A stretch of DNA of 64,000 bases from Kuschelorhynchus macadamiae (taxonomy: Eukaryota > Arthropoda > Insecta > Coleoptera > Curculionidae): the NCBI GenBank assembly GCA_030620095.1, contig JAUTXW010004495.1, positions 186,001 through 250,000 of the forward strand, in the 5' to 3' direction. Positions within the stretch are counted from its first letter, which is position 1, and each line of letters starts with the position of its first letter. This document shows positions 11,361-22,276 of the stretch, one piece after another. A program made the translations under genes and the position numbers. The notes under the pieces are model-generated. The model was not told where the DNA came from, ran no database searches, and worked only from the letters and a program-made list of their open reading frames with translations.

Positions 11361-12264
11361 GTTTGTCCCCCCAACTAATAATAATACTAATATTAGGTTT
11401 CGTTCAGGCCTGTGCAGCGCCCCGGCAAAAATCTTTTTAATTAGAAAGACGGGCCTTCGTAGAAAAATGAAGTCAGGTGTGGGGGGGACCGAAGTTAGCG
11501 AAAAGTTGCTGGGCTTGTCTCCCCTATTTTATTTTTCCCCAATGCGCATGCAAAGGAGGGTAATGTGCTTAAGAGTAATGTATGTATGTAAATATACATA
11601 CATTGTTTGTTATTATCTACAGGCGAAACGCCTGTGTTGATTTTTATAAGTAAGGCGATAAGAGATTCGTCTTTATCTCTGTATATCTATAAATATATTC
11701 TTTGTTTTTTCAGGTAGTTAAACATCAGATCAATTCTAACGTTTTTATTACCAAAAAAAAAAAGATAACATAAAAAAAAAGATAACATAATAACTGAAAC
11801 ATGTGTTTTAAATTTGTGTCATTAAATATGTGTGTTTTGAGGAAACTAATCATTTTATTAACATAGCACACCTAATATTATTATATTATGACATTATAGT
11901 ATGCCTTCTATAAAAAAAATGTTTTAGATTTACTATTATTAATATGACAATTTTAGTTTTTAAACCTGTTAATGTTTCCAGTATGTATGATATTGCTTGC
12001 ATCTTTGTGTATATTTTTCCTGTTTATAAGCCTAAATAAAGTCTTGAAAAAGCTCAACAGTGAGCGAAACGTTGACTTGATATGAAAAATTGTGTTTTAC
12101 TATTAACCTAGATCCAAGAAAATAAGGTTTTCACATATAAATATATGGTTAAAGAAAAATTTCTAATTATATATATGTATATGGCAGACCTAAAAGCGCA
12201 ATAGATAGTTGCTGAAATGTTTTAATCAGTTTCGAACAAAAGCCGTAACTTTCTACCAGAACAT

Positions 12265-13077
12265 TAGGAAAAAAAAGTCTCACTCACGTCCGTTGACCTA
12301 CTTCTGAAAACCGAAAAGTTTCAACCATACAAAATAACTTTGGTGCAAGAACTCTCTGAGGTTGATCACGATAGCCGCGTGGAATTTTGTGAAATCATGA
12401 TGGAACGTTGGAATACCAATCTAAATTTTGTCAATCAATATAAGCAAACAATACTGCTTGAATGGAAAAGTTAACAGGCATAATTGTCGATATTGGGCCA
12501 ACGAAAATCCACATTGGATAGTGAAAATCATACCCAATTTCCCCAAAAGATAAATGTTTGGTGTTGTATAAGGGGTGCAAAAATAATCGGTCCCTTCTTC
12601 TGGAAGACACCTTAACTGGAGAAAGACATTTGAATCTTTTAGGGACCGACATTGCCCCAGCTATTGCAGAACTATTTTCGAATAACCATAATTTCGTTAT
12701 TTTAAAGTTTAAACTTGATTTTTTAAGGAAATGGTGCACCAAATGATGAAATATGGTTTCAGCAGGATGGTGCTCCACCTCATTTTGTTCGTGAATATTT
12801 AGACAATGTGCACAAGATGATTGGAAGTAGGGGTACAATAGAGTGGCCACCTCGGTCTCCAGACTTGAAGCCCCTCAACTACTTTTTGTGGGGACACCTT
12901 AAAAATGTAGTGTATAAAACTAAGCCCAATGACCTAGAGGATTTAAAGGAGCGAATAGAAATCGTATGTAGACGAATCGAGGAGGCTGGCATTCTTTTTT
13001 ATGCATTAAATGTTTTCCCACAGTATTTGGGCTTCTGTCAGGAAGTAAATGGGCAACATTTTAAACACCTTACTTAG
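12265..13077 (+). pseudogene. Mariner transposase (DDE domain and C-terminus)
   Basis: Continues from the same N-terminal piece as 10360-10526 (KPKSFNHTK...VEFCEIMMERW...LNFVNQ) into LNGKVNRHNCRYWANENPHW, then KINVWCCI, WFQQDGAPPHF with the second catalytic Asp, and WPPRSPDLKPLNYFLWGHL with the third, ending GQHFKHLT and TAG/TAA at 13077. The segment that should hold the first Asp (SDE) is replaced by ~20 bases at about 12431-12450 identical to part of the neighbouring LINE. Several frameshifts (near 12610 and 12730). Insect IS630-Tc1-mariner family; dead copy. Confidence 0.75.
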
Positions 13078-13087
13078 TTTTATTAAT

Positions 13088-13620
13088 TTATTGTTTGTTG
13101 TGTTTGGGATTTCTTTTTTGTATTGTATTCATTTTTTTACAACCTAATTTCAAAGTTGTTTTCTCTTGTTTTGGTAGCAAGGTGTTGAATTCTTTCCAGT
13201 CTTTTTTACTTATTGGATTTCTGTTAGGATATTTGTCATTAAAAATGTTACAAACATCTTGCAGGTTTCGCATAATATCCTCAACCCAGTATAATTAAAA
13301 TTTCGATTCTTTTGGTTTCAGTTAAACGATCTTTTTTTGAAAAACAACAAACCTGACATTCTCAAACATATCAGGTAACCTTTTGTGTGCAGGTATTTTA
13401 ATAAAAGGTAATACATTCAATTAGAGATATTAGACTCTTATTTTCGCAAAAACTTTTGACTTTCATAAAAACTGCACTTAATAAAAATTATTAATAATTT
13501 TACGCAGATTTTAAAAAAGTAATATAATATAGGGTGTTCCATTAAAAAAAAATTCCTTTTATAACAGTAAAACGGTAAACTTGGCAGCACTGCGGAATTC
13601 GCCATTGGATCCGACATAAT
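13088..13620 (-). pseudogene. Antisense N-terminus and terminal repeat of the same mariner family
   Basis: On the minus strand 13273-13088 reads MRNLQDVCNIFNDKYPNRNP, the start of a transposase (helix-turn-helix region), and 13300-13620 is the sequence upstream of it, containing AGGGTGTTCCATT. The same arrangement, inverted, occurs at 32650-33540. It lies directly after the plus-strand C-terminus ending at 13077. Confidence 0.65.
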
Positions 13621-14270
13621 TTTACACCTAAGTGTACATAAATAAGTAATATTAATTACAATTTTTGGATAGGAATTCGTCAACACTATAAAAATATTCA
13701 AAAATAATTAGTTTTTTTACGTTTATTTCTAAACAATCTGTAATTATTGCTGATCCTGTAAATGCTGACTGGTAGCTTGTTAAATAGCTTATTGGAAATA
13801 TAAAAAATAGGCTTCTTATTTAGGGCTGACAAAGGTGTAGGCAGACCAATAGTAAAAGAAGTGCGGGTGACACTAAATACAAAGCATGAATTCTGGCCAA
13901 ATACTTCATGAGTATCAAGCATACTCTAAAATTCGCAGACCTGCTAAAGTTAGATTTTTTTTATTTAGAGAAAGATTTGTATAAATCTCCTGGTTTTATG
14001 CTATACAAGTATTTCTAGCTATTGCTTCGTTTAGTTCATGTTTGAATAACATCATCCAGAACCGCCAGGCCAAATATTTTGTATCTTGTTGGCCAGTTAA
14101 CGTGGCGAGAAAAGACATATTTTTTGGAATTTAATACATTAACCTGTGTCAGCGCTGGCGGGTTCAAGTATTTTATTCTGGTACAAACACAGAATTATGC
14201 CAAATATATTTTCTTGTTTACCAGGTGACATTGGCGAGAAAAATATTTTTCAAAGAGTACGTTTACCTAT
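13620..14270. other. Unassigned intron sequence
   Basis: POLRMT intron sequence with no element identified. Two diverged blocks near 14058-14150 and 14150-14245 share 'tggcgagaaaa' and the surrounding order, suggesting an old short duplication. Confidence 0.4.
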
Positions 14271-14275
14271 GCCAA

Positions 14276-14303
14276 TTTATTTATTTATTTATTTATTTAT
14301 TTA
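14276..14303. repeat. (TTTA)n tail of the CR1-group LINE
   Basis: Seven TTTA units; on the minus strand (TAAA)n at the 3' end of the LINE, consistent with a CR1-type microsatellite tail. Confidence 0.75.
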
Positions 14304-14441
14304 CGGATATACCATTTTACATAAGAAATAATAAACAGTAAAGCATTGCGTTAATTAATTACTAAAACTAATTACAATAAGAAATACTACCACAAAAATT
14401 CTAATTATTAATGACATTTAAGAATATAATAATCTTTACGT

Positions 14442-15872
14442 CTATGATATCAGACGTCTCACGGCACTTTTAAAGGTACTAACTGAGCCATGGATTGGCA
14501 GATTATACTTATAAAAATTAGGTTGCATTCTATTAATTGGGCTATGCAAGCCATAATTTCGGGTGACGTTTTCTGGGTAAAATAAAAAATTGGAACGGGT
14601 TCGATGTAGGACATGTAAAGATATTTTACTTAGTAAATAAGAACAGTCAACATGCCCATTAATTAATTTGAACAAAAAACACATATCGGCCTGCAACCTC
14701 CTGCCCTGAAGTGAACACATACCCAAAATACTAAGAACACGGTTGTAATTTGAATGATTATCAATTTGGGGTATTCCCAGCTTAAAACTACATCTTCGTA
14801 AAAATTTTTTTTGAACATTTTCTATTTGATTAATATGAATCTCATAAAAAGGAGACCACACCGGACTTGCATATTCCAGAATCGATCTTACGTACGAACA
14901 ATACAATAATTTCATGACATGACATGAGAAATCAGTACTAAATCTAGAAATATAACCCAAAGACCTAGATGCTCGCTGTATCACACTCATGATATGGCCA
15001 TTAAAAGTTAATCTACAATCAAACAAAACACCAAGGTCTTTAACCTCATGAACTCTTTCAAGTGTAGTGCCATTTATGATGTTATCAAATTGAATAGAAT
15101 TACGTGATTTTGAGAAGGTAATGCATGAACATTTACTTGTATTTAAACTTAAACCATTTAAATTTGACCAGTGAACAAATAAGGTCACCTCTGAGTGCAA
15201 ACATTGGCAATCCAGAGAAGTAGATGTGTATTTAAATATTTTAAGGTCGTCAGCATACATAAGAAAAGAACTATGTGGTAAGAAGAATCTTAAATCGTTA
15301 ACAAACAAAATAAATAATATGGGTCCACAATGGGAGCCTTGCGGGACGCCTGACGGTACTAAAATTTGATTTGATATAAAATTATTAATTCTAATACTTT
15401 GCGTCCGCCCAGTTAAAAAACTACTTAGCCATCTAAGAATGTGATCACCTAGCCCTAGTGCCTTAAGTTTAGCCAGTAATAGACCATGATTCGCCCTATC
15501 GAACGCCTTCGAGAAATCGGTATAAATAACATCAACTTGATATCCCCTCTCGAAAGCGTTCAGCAAGTGGTTCACATAAGTTAATAGATTAGCTAGGGTA
15601 GACCGAGCAGGCTGAAAACCAAATTGTTCATCCACAATTACGCCTTTACAGCGCCAAGACAGCGAAGAAGACACCAATGAATTAAACAACTTTGGAATGG
15701 TTGACTGGATACAGATGCCTCTGTAATTTGTAACGTCGCTGCGATTACCAGATTTAAAAATAGGAGTAATGTATGAATGCTTCCAGAATTCAGGAAATAC
15801 TCCAGAATTCAGCGAAAGATTAAAAAGAAACTGTAGTGATTTACTTAATGTACAGACACATTTATTTAACAA
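14442..15872 (-). CDS. LINE reverse transcriptase domain
   Basis: A 476-residue open frame: YTDFSKAFDRANH (motif A, catalytic Asp), SGVPQGSHCGPILF (motif B), FLMYADDLKIF (motif C with both Asp), then EVKDLGVLFD thumb and a C-terminal tail ending RRLIS and stop. All catalytic residues are present. It is the C-terminal part of ORF2; upstream pieces are in other frames, so the full protein cannot be made from this copy without frameshifting. Jockey-superfamily RT of the CR1 group by motif and by association with a PHD-type ORF1. Confidence 0.85.
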   Translation of the reverse strand: MLNKCVCTLSKSLQFLFNLSLNSGVFPEFWKHSYITPIFKSGNRSDVTNYRGICIQSTIPKLFNSLVSSSLSWRCKGVIVDEQFGFQPARSTLANLLTYVNHLLNAFERGYQVDVIYTDFSKAFDRANHGLLLAKLKALGLGDHILRWLSSFLTGRTQSIRINNFISNQILVPSGVPQGSHCGPILFILFVNDLRFFLPHSSFLMYADDLKIFKYTSTSLDCQCLHSEVTLFVHWSNLNGLSLNTSKCSCITFSKSRNSIQFDNIINGTTLERVHEVKDLGVLFDCRLTFNGHIMSVIQRASRSLGYISRFSTDFSCHVMKLLYCSYVRSILEYASPVWSPFYEIHINQIENVQKKFLRRCSFKLGIPQIDNHSNYNRVLSILGMCSLQGRRLQADMCFLFKLINGHVDCSYLLSKISLHVLHRTRSNFLFYPENVTRNYGLHSPINRMQPNFYKYNLPIHGSVSTFKSAVRRLIS

Positions 15873-15911
15873 GATAGGGGTACCCCATCGGGACCAGAGG
15901 ATGTTTTCGGA

Positions 15912-17250
15912 TTAGATTTTATGAAATATGTCAATTAAATCTATCTTTACTTCATTTAAATTAAGTACCTGAGAAAGGGTAGGATAGTATTCAGGTATTT
16001 CATAAGAGGCATCTGTATACACGGTTGAGAAATAATCGGCAAATAAATTTGCCGTTTCTTCACCATTATTGCTTGCTCTGTTATCAAAGTGCATACAGTT
16101 TGGATATCCGTTTGATTGTTTAAAATTATTAACATGTTTCCAAAATTCATTTGGGTTATTAATTAAATTTGATTCCATTCTGTGCATGTAAGATTGATAA
16201 CACTCTTGTTCTAGAGCCCCACACTCCTCTCTAAGCCGCGAAAACAGCACATAGTCAGCAGGCAAATTTGAATTCTTATAGCGTTCATGCATAATTTTTT
16301 TCTCAACTATAAGTCGTCTGAGACGAGGGCAAAACCACGTTGGAAATTTGGAGCTCTTAAATTTTTTAATGGGTACAAATTGTGAAATACCCTGGTATAT
16401 TATATTATAAAACCCATTAACTGCCTCATCGATATCATTTTTGTCAAGCAGTATTTCCGATCGACTGAAGCAAAAAAATCATTTAAAGTTAGGAAGTTGC
16501 TATTTTTGAAGTCATATTATTCTAAATTATATTTTAATGATTCATTTGAAGTCGAGAGAGGAATGTCACAGGAATAAGCAATATGATGGATACTAGTATT
16601 TAACAATAGATCATCAGTGGATTGCACAACAATATCATTTAAATTTGTAAAGCACAGGTCAAGAAAGATATTATTATTATTAGGAATATTTATCATTTGA
16701 AATAAATTAAGAAAGCTAAAATAGTCACCTACAAGATTAGCAGCCGACAGCGGAGAACACTTAACACTAACACTATGAGCTTCATTAGACCATATGGCAC
16801 TAGGGAGGTTGTAGTCACCAAACAGCACAAGAGCATGACCAGGATTCGCCTCGATTATGTCACCCACAGCTCGGCAATGGTCACTGTAAACCTCATGAAG
16901 GGAATTAGGGGGGATATAAACTGCACCAAAAATTAATTTTTTGTTTCCCTGAGATAACGAACAGAACAATTGCTCAACGGATTTGACAGTGGTCTTGAGT
17001 TGTTTGGATTTAAGCTGGTTTCTAATGGCGATAAGTACTCCACCACCTCTAGATTTTAAACTTGTTTCAGAGTTCCTGTCAGTTCGATAGATGTCGAATC
17101 CAGGGATATTGACCTCATCGGCCGAGCGACCATCGGTGAGCCAAGTTTCAACTATAAGTAAAACATCATAAGTACTAAGGCAAGCTTTCCTACGTAGATC
17201 CTTTAATTTAGAGGAAATGCCACCAGCGTTCTGGAGGTAACAGCTTATTA
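15912..17250 (-). pseudogene. LINE ORF2 endonuclease and linker, broken
   Basis: From about 17250 the minus strand reads SCYLQNAGGISSKLKDLR, the usual start of an APE-type endonuclease, then LLIVETWLTDG with the catalytic Glu, SRGGGVLIAI, FGAVYIPPNS and LVLFGDYNLPSAIW with the catalytic Asp, open down to a stop at 16517. A separate frame at 16292-15912 (ECGALEQECYQSYMHRMES...NEFWKHV) is the linker before RT. At least two frame breaks separate these from each other and from the RT at 15872. Confidence 0.8.
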
Positions 17251-18300
17251 GTTGCCGTTTTTTGGAGGACGTCTGTCTTTTATTATTTTTGGAATCCCAT
17301 GAAAGTATCGTATAATAAGGTCGCTTTCACCATTTTCCTTTCTTTGAGAGAGTTCCGAGTGCAGTTTTTTTATGTGGTTACGCTGAGAGTCATGTTGTCT
17401 AATACGAAGAGCAGATTCACTCACTATTAACTGTCTTCTGTTTTGTAAACATTTTTTGGCTGTATCTGATGATTCGAAAACAATACGCAGCGGGCGTGGT
17501 CGATCACCCAGTCGGCCCAACCTAACAGTCTTGAAGGAAGCACATTCAATTCAACATAGTTTTTATTTCGGACCAATCGTGGTTGGCTCTTGCTTCAGCA
17601 TTACTGGATAAACTTTCAGCCATGTTATGAACGATTATATTTTTCTCTCTTATAGAACGGTCTTGCATTTCCTTAAGAACACTTTCGGTATTTTTACTCT
17701 CAGCCAGCGCAGGTATGTCGGTGGTGACGAAATTATCTTGCTGGGCTTTAATATTGTGTAGCTCAGATCGAATTTCCCTCAACTCAGTGTCCAGTGCCGA
17801 AATTCTATTTCTATCCTCGCTGAGTTTTCTCAATTCCTGAAGCATTGTTTGGATAGTGGCGCTTTGTTCCATTATTATTTTATGCAGCTGAGTTATAGCC
17901 AGACAAGCATTACTGGAATTAAAATCAGATCTATTCAGAAGTAAAGGTAAATCAGGCTCTGTCACTCCCGAATAAACACCAATGTTACTATTTTCACTAA
18001 TATTTGCTATAGGTGACCTAGCTGCCAGCTCCATTGGCATTGATGTGCAGCTAGCTATGCCAATACTGTTACGATGAAATGTAGTAGCGTTGGTAGAGGT
18101 TTCAGTAGTGGGCTTATTTAGTTGTTCCTTGCATGAGACACAATGCCACGGTATCTTCTGACTTGAACACAGTACAATTTCGCTGTCTGTTAATTGGGCA
18201 CATTTTGCATGGAACCAAGAATTACAGCCCCTGCACAACCAATTTTATATGAAGTTTTACCAATAACTTTATTACAAGCTTTGCACATCAATTTACCCAT
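17248..18300 (-). pseudogene. LINE ORF1 with PHD-like zinc finger, broken
   Basis: Begins MGKLMCKACNKVIGKTS at 18300, is interrupted by a one-base frameshift near 18230, continues CRGCNSWFHAKCAQLTDSE and WHCVSCKEQL: together a C4-H-C3 pattern of a PHD/RING-like finger. Then a linker, a coiled-coil-like segment (TELREIRSELHNIKAQQ) and, after another frame break near 17530, a C-terminal basic domain (RPRPLRIVFESSDTAKKCL) ending at 17248. PHD-containing ORF1 proteins are known from CR1-group LINEs. The ORF1 stop overlaps the start of ORF2. Confidence 0.8.
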
Positions 18301-18610
18301 TTTCCGTTGTCAAAATGCAATAGCGACGTGCAGCACGAAAACTCCCCAAGGACGAAGAGTTGTTTACAATTCAGTGATCCGAATACCGAGGTTTTTGTAC
18401 AAATTTTTAAGAACTTTGATGAGCAAAAAATATCAACGGAAATACACAAATTATCGTAATTACAATAATAACTCTTAGATTGCAATTTATAGAACACCAA
18501 AATTCGACGGGCAACATTAATTCCGAACAACGGCAAGAAATCCGAGAATTTTTCGTCAATTCTAGCTAGCACTTTAAGCAGAATAACCCGGACAGAAATA
18601 CGACACATTC

Positions 18611-19740
18611 ACTGTTTGGTACATGGGGTTCAATCGTCTGACAGGTCTGTGTATTTATTCAGTCTAAAGAAAACATGACACGCAAGAAACTAAATAGAAA
18701 CCAAAGGAAGCAAAAAGGCTTATCAACACAAATTCGAAGGTTCAGAAGCAACCTATTGGAAAATATTCAAATTAAACAAATCCTTTAACTTTTCCAAAAC
18801 GCAAAAACCTTTCAATAAACCAGAAACAATAATTGTGGAAGAAATTCATATTAGAATACATAAAACCAGTTTACCAGTGATGCCAGTATACGAGGCAAAC
18901 AAAACATTCTGTAATTTTCCAAATACACAAGAGTTTATAAGTAAGCAAGAAAACATCTTTCTAGACAAACTACAGGCAAGATATAAAATATGATTCGGAG
19001 AAGATTAAACAAACAAACAAAAAACAAACTATTTATACACTAACCAGGCCTAGAGAAGCACCAAACCGGCCCCTAGCCTCCAGTCATCCATGTACTATCA
19101 AGACACTATAAAATACATTGCTGTATTTTCATTCAATGAGCAGTCTGGTTTGTAATTTTCTTTGATTTCTTTTGCTTGAAGGACCATGACTAAATGGTTG
19201 TAGTGTAGTTTATAATTTTCTTTGTACTTCATCCGGCTCGAAGGACCATGATCGAAATTCCTATTATACGCTTAAGTTCCCTATCCACTGTTTGGTATAC
19301 TGAGAGAGTTCTTGAAATCACTCAAGTAAAGAGTAACTCAGGATGAGTCCATGTACCCTTAAGGGTGGTTTGTTGTAAGTTTAATTAATATAAAGAAACA
19401 CAACACTTTTTATTCATTCATTGACTACTTAAGTTTTAATTATAATTTTAGCTTTAACATATTAATCATATTACTTGTGATTGTGTCATTGTGTGATCTT
19501 AAATGTTTTACATTTTGTTAGTTTTTCTAAATAGTTTAATAATCTCTGCAGTTTTTGTATAAAATCTTTTTGCTATTGTGTTATTTTGTGACGTGGGTAA
19601 GCATTAATATGTAAAAAAATTCTAAATAAATTGAGTATTGAGAAACTTTTATTATATTAAAAAAAACCTATAGTGCATTGTTCTTCTGTCAAATCTTGTA
19701 CTGCATACTCCTTTAATGAACTTTCTCTAACTTGTTTTAG
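18611..19740. other. Intron sequence, unassigned
   Basis: About 1.1 kb between the LINE and the catalytic POLRMT exon. A stretch at about 18735-18992 stays open on the plus strand (HKFEGSEATYWKIFKLNKSF onward) but matches nothing I recognise. Otherwise AT-rich. Confidence 0.4.
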
Positions 19741-19912
19741 AAAGCCTAATGTGATGAAACAGAAAAATGCCTTTCCACCAAACTTTGTACACTCGCTTGA
19801 TTCTAGCCATATGATGCTGACTTCGTTGCACTGCGAGAGGGCTGGTATAACTTTTGTGTCTGTCCACGACTGCTATTGGACACATCCTTCAACGGTTCAT
19901 ATCATGAATAAG
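19741..19912 (+). CDS. POLRMT: POLRMT exon (palm, catalytic Asp)
   Basis: Acceptor CTTGTTTTAG, donor AAG/GTAATC, phase 1 to 0. It encodes KQKNAFPPNFVHSLDSSHM and SVHDCYWTH, the most conserved part of the polymerase: the His-Ser-x-Asp-x-Ser-His block (T7 HSQDGSH) and the HD motif that holds the second catalytic Asp (T7 D812), a metal ligand for phosphodiester formation. All key residues are intact and there are no stops, so the gene looks functional despite intronic transposons on both sides. Confidence 0.96.
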
Positions 19913-20149
19913 GTAATCTATTAGAATACCTTTTTTGTCATGTAAGTAAAGGGTGTATCATCATATTTAAACTCTGTGTTTATATAGGTCCGTTTTGAAA
20001 ATATAAAAAAAGATACGCCATTAAATTTTATAAAGAATTATTTTGTAGGACGTGGCGTAGATCAAAGTTCATGACCCAAGCGTTAACACCTCTTAAACTA
20101 AATTTTAGGCATATTTGTTCTAACAAAACAGTTGGGGATGGGGAAAAAT

Positions 20150-20350
20150 AAAAATTGCCCAAGCTGCCACAGAGTCGCGACTCTTTCGACATGCGCTTTC
20201 CACGTCAACTTTGCATCATGATAACTCCAAGGTACTTTACTTCGTTTTTTAAACTAAGCTGTTCTTCAAACATCCTTGGAACATGTAGACCACCTATATT
20301 CCTCTTCCTTGTGAATAGGAGCATTTCTGTCTTAGATGGAAATTTTATAT
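20150..20350 (-). pseudogene. I-clade LINE RT fragment
   Basis: Minus strand reads PSKTEMLLFTRKRNIGGLHV and NEVKYLGVIMM, the RT segment after motif C that also appears in the LINE copies at 8114 and 10527 (KTELxLFTRxRN...KYLGVI). Short 5'- and 3'-truncated piece of the same group. Confidence 0.7.
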
Positions 20351-20527
20351 TAAATTAATAGAACAAAATTACCATATGAATTTCGGTCAAAAAGCAATGG
20401 TCAATTGCTCTTCAAAATCGAAGAAATGGTCCATATTTCTCAAAGAGACCTAGTTTTAATAACAAACATAGAAACAGGCTCCAAGTCTCGGTCTCAGTAA
20501 ATTATAATTTTACATTTTACAACAAAC

Positions 20528-20568
20528 GTACACGTGTTTTGCCCTTTCGAGCATCATCAGACCTACAA
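20528..20568 (-). ncRNA. Hammerhead-like motif, mutated core
   Basis: Minus strand: CTGATGA, a stem-loop GCTC-GAAA-GGGC, then AAAAC where an active hammerhead needs GAAAC. The G-to-A change at the general-base position would be expected to abolish cleavage. Penelope-like elements are known to carry hammerhead ribozymes in their terminal repeats. Confidence 0.6.
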
Positions 20569-20767
20569 ACAACAGAGAGAACCTTAGTAAATAATCACAC
20601 TCACAAATCCTAAAACAATAACTTACAAATAGAATAAAACACACTAAAGCCCAACCAAACAAACAACTACTTATACATATTTGATTGGCACTAAGATGAG
20701 GTTAAGTCTCACGCGAATAAACAAAATAAAATATTAAAAAAGTATTAAAAAAAGATTCATGTCTCTA

Positions 20768-20838
20768 GCTGGGATCGAACATGGACCGCCTGAGTGGCAG
20801 ACCGAAGTAACTACCTACAGACCACTGGACCAGTCAAA
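20768..20838 (-). promoter_or_regulatory. tRNA-like module, minus copy of family 2
   Basis: Minus-strand A box TGGTCCAGTGG (20832-20822) fits the consensus fully; B box TGTTCGATCCC (20781-20771) has one substitution. Same position relative to the reading frame and hammerhead motif as in the plus copy. Confidence 0.65.
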
Positions 20839-20999
20839 GAAACTAACCAAAAACTTTTACTCTATGAATTAGTGAATAAAATGAAGGTTGTCTACAATTA
20901 TTATTACATTAAATTGTTAAATATTAAGGTTGGTTCGAAATTAAAAACATCGTTAACGCAAGTGAGAATAGGACTTTTTATTTGATTACAATTCAAAAC

Positions 21000-21790
21000 A
21001 GTAAATACTCTCAAGAGACATTTAGTAAGGACAAAGGACACAACCGATAAATTGTCCAGATCTGGGGTTTATGCACTAATTGTAGCGAATGTTCCACGAC
21101 CTATGTGAGACAAACAGGTCGAACAATTTCCATAAGGATGAGAGAACATTTGAGCCTTGTCAACTAATTCAGAAATACGGATGTAACTGAGCCTGTTTCA
21201 GCTTTTGCCAATCATTTGTTAGAGCCAGGTCATGAATTTTTCATTTCTGAAGGTCATTTACATGAATGTCCGAAGGGGAAAAAGCTTGACCTTGTAGAAA
21301 AAATTGAAATAACTAAAGCTATAAAAAGTCCTATTCTCACTTGCGTTAACGATGTTTTTAATTTCGAACCAACCCTAATATTTAACAATTTAGTGTAATA
21401 ATAATTGTAGGCAACCTTCATTTCATTCACTAATTCATAGAGTGAGAGTTTTTGGTTAGTTTCTTTGACTAGTCTAGTGGTCTGTAAGTAGTTACTTCGG
21501 CCTCCCACTCTGGCGGTCCGGGTTCGATCCCAGCTGATGAATCTTTTTTAATATTTTTTAAATATTTTAATTTTCGCGTGAGACTTAACCTCATTTTAGT
21601 GTCAATCAAATATGAATAAGTAGTTGTTTGTTTTGTTGTGCGTTAGTGTGTTTAATTCTATTTGTAAGTTATTGTTTTAGGATTTGTGAGTGTGATTATT
21701 TACTAAGGTTCTCTCTATTGTTTGTAGGCCTGATGATGCTAAAAAATGTAATGCTAGTAAAATGTGCTCTTCAAAATGTTTTAGAAATTT
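21000..21790 (+). mobile_element. Penelope-like element 3' part, plus copy
   Basis: Reads KRHLVRTKDTTDKLSRSGVY at the start of the GIY-YIG endonuclease, REHLSLVN, DVTEPVSAFANHLLEPGH and KKLDLVEKIEITKAIKSPI, ending LIFNNLV and stop at 21398 (frame broken before 21216). It is followed by a tRNA-like module (21470-21535), T-run, the CTTAACCTCAT block and a degenerate hammerhead motif (CTGATGA at 21730-21736). Penelope-like elements encode RT plus GIY-YIG; only the latter is left here. Confidence 0.85.
21464..21540 (+). promoter_or_regulatory. tRNA-like module with A and B boxes (family 2)
   Basis: A box TAGTCTAGTGG (21470-21480) and B box GGTTCGATCCC (21521-21531) both match the Pol III consensus (TRGYNNARNGG, GGTTCGANNCC), 51 bases apart. 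The middle holds a tRNA-Gly(CCC)-like anticodon loop, CTCCCAC, with an imperfect stem. A T6 run at 21544-21549 could terminate Pol III. Confidence 0.7.
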
Positions 21791-22206
21791 ATATTTGGAC
21801 ATAAAAATAAATGATTAGGAAATAATTTAACATTATGTTAGGACAAACATATGTTATTATGAGTGCCTTCGTAATTCATGAAATTTTGTTATATTATGTC
21901 CTTTTATGACAGGATGCCCCAAATCGTTAAATAGAAATAAGCACAATTCTTTCGTTGACTAATTACGTTTCACTATGCACTAAGAAACTTTTTTTAAACT
22001 TGTGTGACCTATTACCACTAGTACAAACTAAGCAATATTGAAAAAACAATACCTAAAAGCGAACTACAGACCAATGTAACTAATACTAAATCTTTAGACT
22101 GAGAGGGCCGGAGTATGTCGCGTACCCGGTCATTGACCTTTGCGGTCGGCGAGAACCTGGCGAACGTTACGCTTACGAGAAGTAACTATCCTGTGTGGTT
22201 TACGAT

Positions 22207-22208
<2 letters not shown>

Positions 22209-22273
<65 letters not shown>
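22209..22273. repeat. (TA)n microsatellite
   Basis: 65 bases of perfect TA repeat directly abutting the left end of the mariner element that starts at 22274. Confidence 0.95.

Positions 22274-22276
<3 letters not shown>

Larger units (their letters stand above)
8239..12437 (+). repeat. Tandem duplication of a LINE-mariner composite
   Basis: 8239-10526 and 10527-12437 are two direct copies of the same composite: LINE RT/RNase H, its 3' region with the 'gcgcatgcaaaggaggg' segment, a stretch ending 'gtgagcgaaacgttgact', and the N-terminal part of a mariner-type transposase. Each copy has private deletions, so the duplication is not recent. Confidence 0.8.
14276..18610 (-). mobile_element. CR1-group LINE, minus strand
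   Basis: Long non-LTR retrotransposon with ORF1 (PHD-like finger) at about 18300-17248, ORF2 endonuclease from about 17250, reverse transcriptase to 14442, and a (TAAA)n 3' tail on the minus strand at 14303-14276. Nearly full length but with several frame breaks. Lies in the POLRMT intron in antisense orientation. The 5' limit near 18610 is approximate. Confidence 0.85.
20440..20990 (-). mobile_element. Penelope-like element 3' end, minus copy
   Basis: In minus orientation: end of the GIY-YIG reading frame (20990-20900), a tRNA-like module (20832-20771), a T-run, the shared CTTAACCTCATCTTAGTG block near 20700, a hammerhead-like motif (20560-20530) and the start of the next unit (20540-20440). 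Head-to-head with the plus copy at 21000. Confidence 0.8.

Noticed and set aside
20521..20560. An active hammerhead ribozyme
   Set aside because: The core has AAAAC in place of GAAAC, so activity is unlikely.
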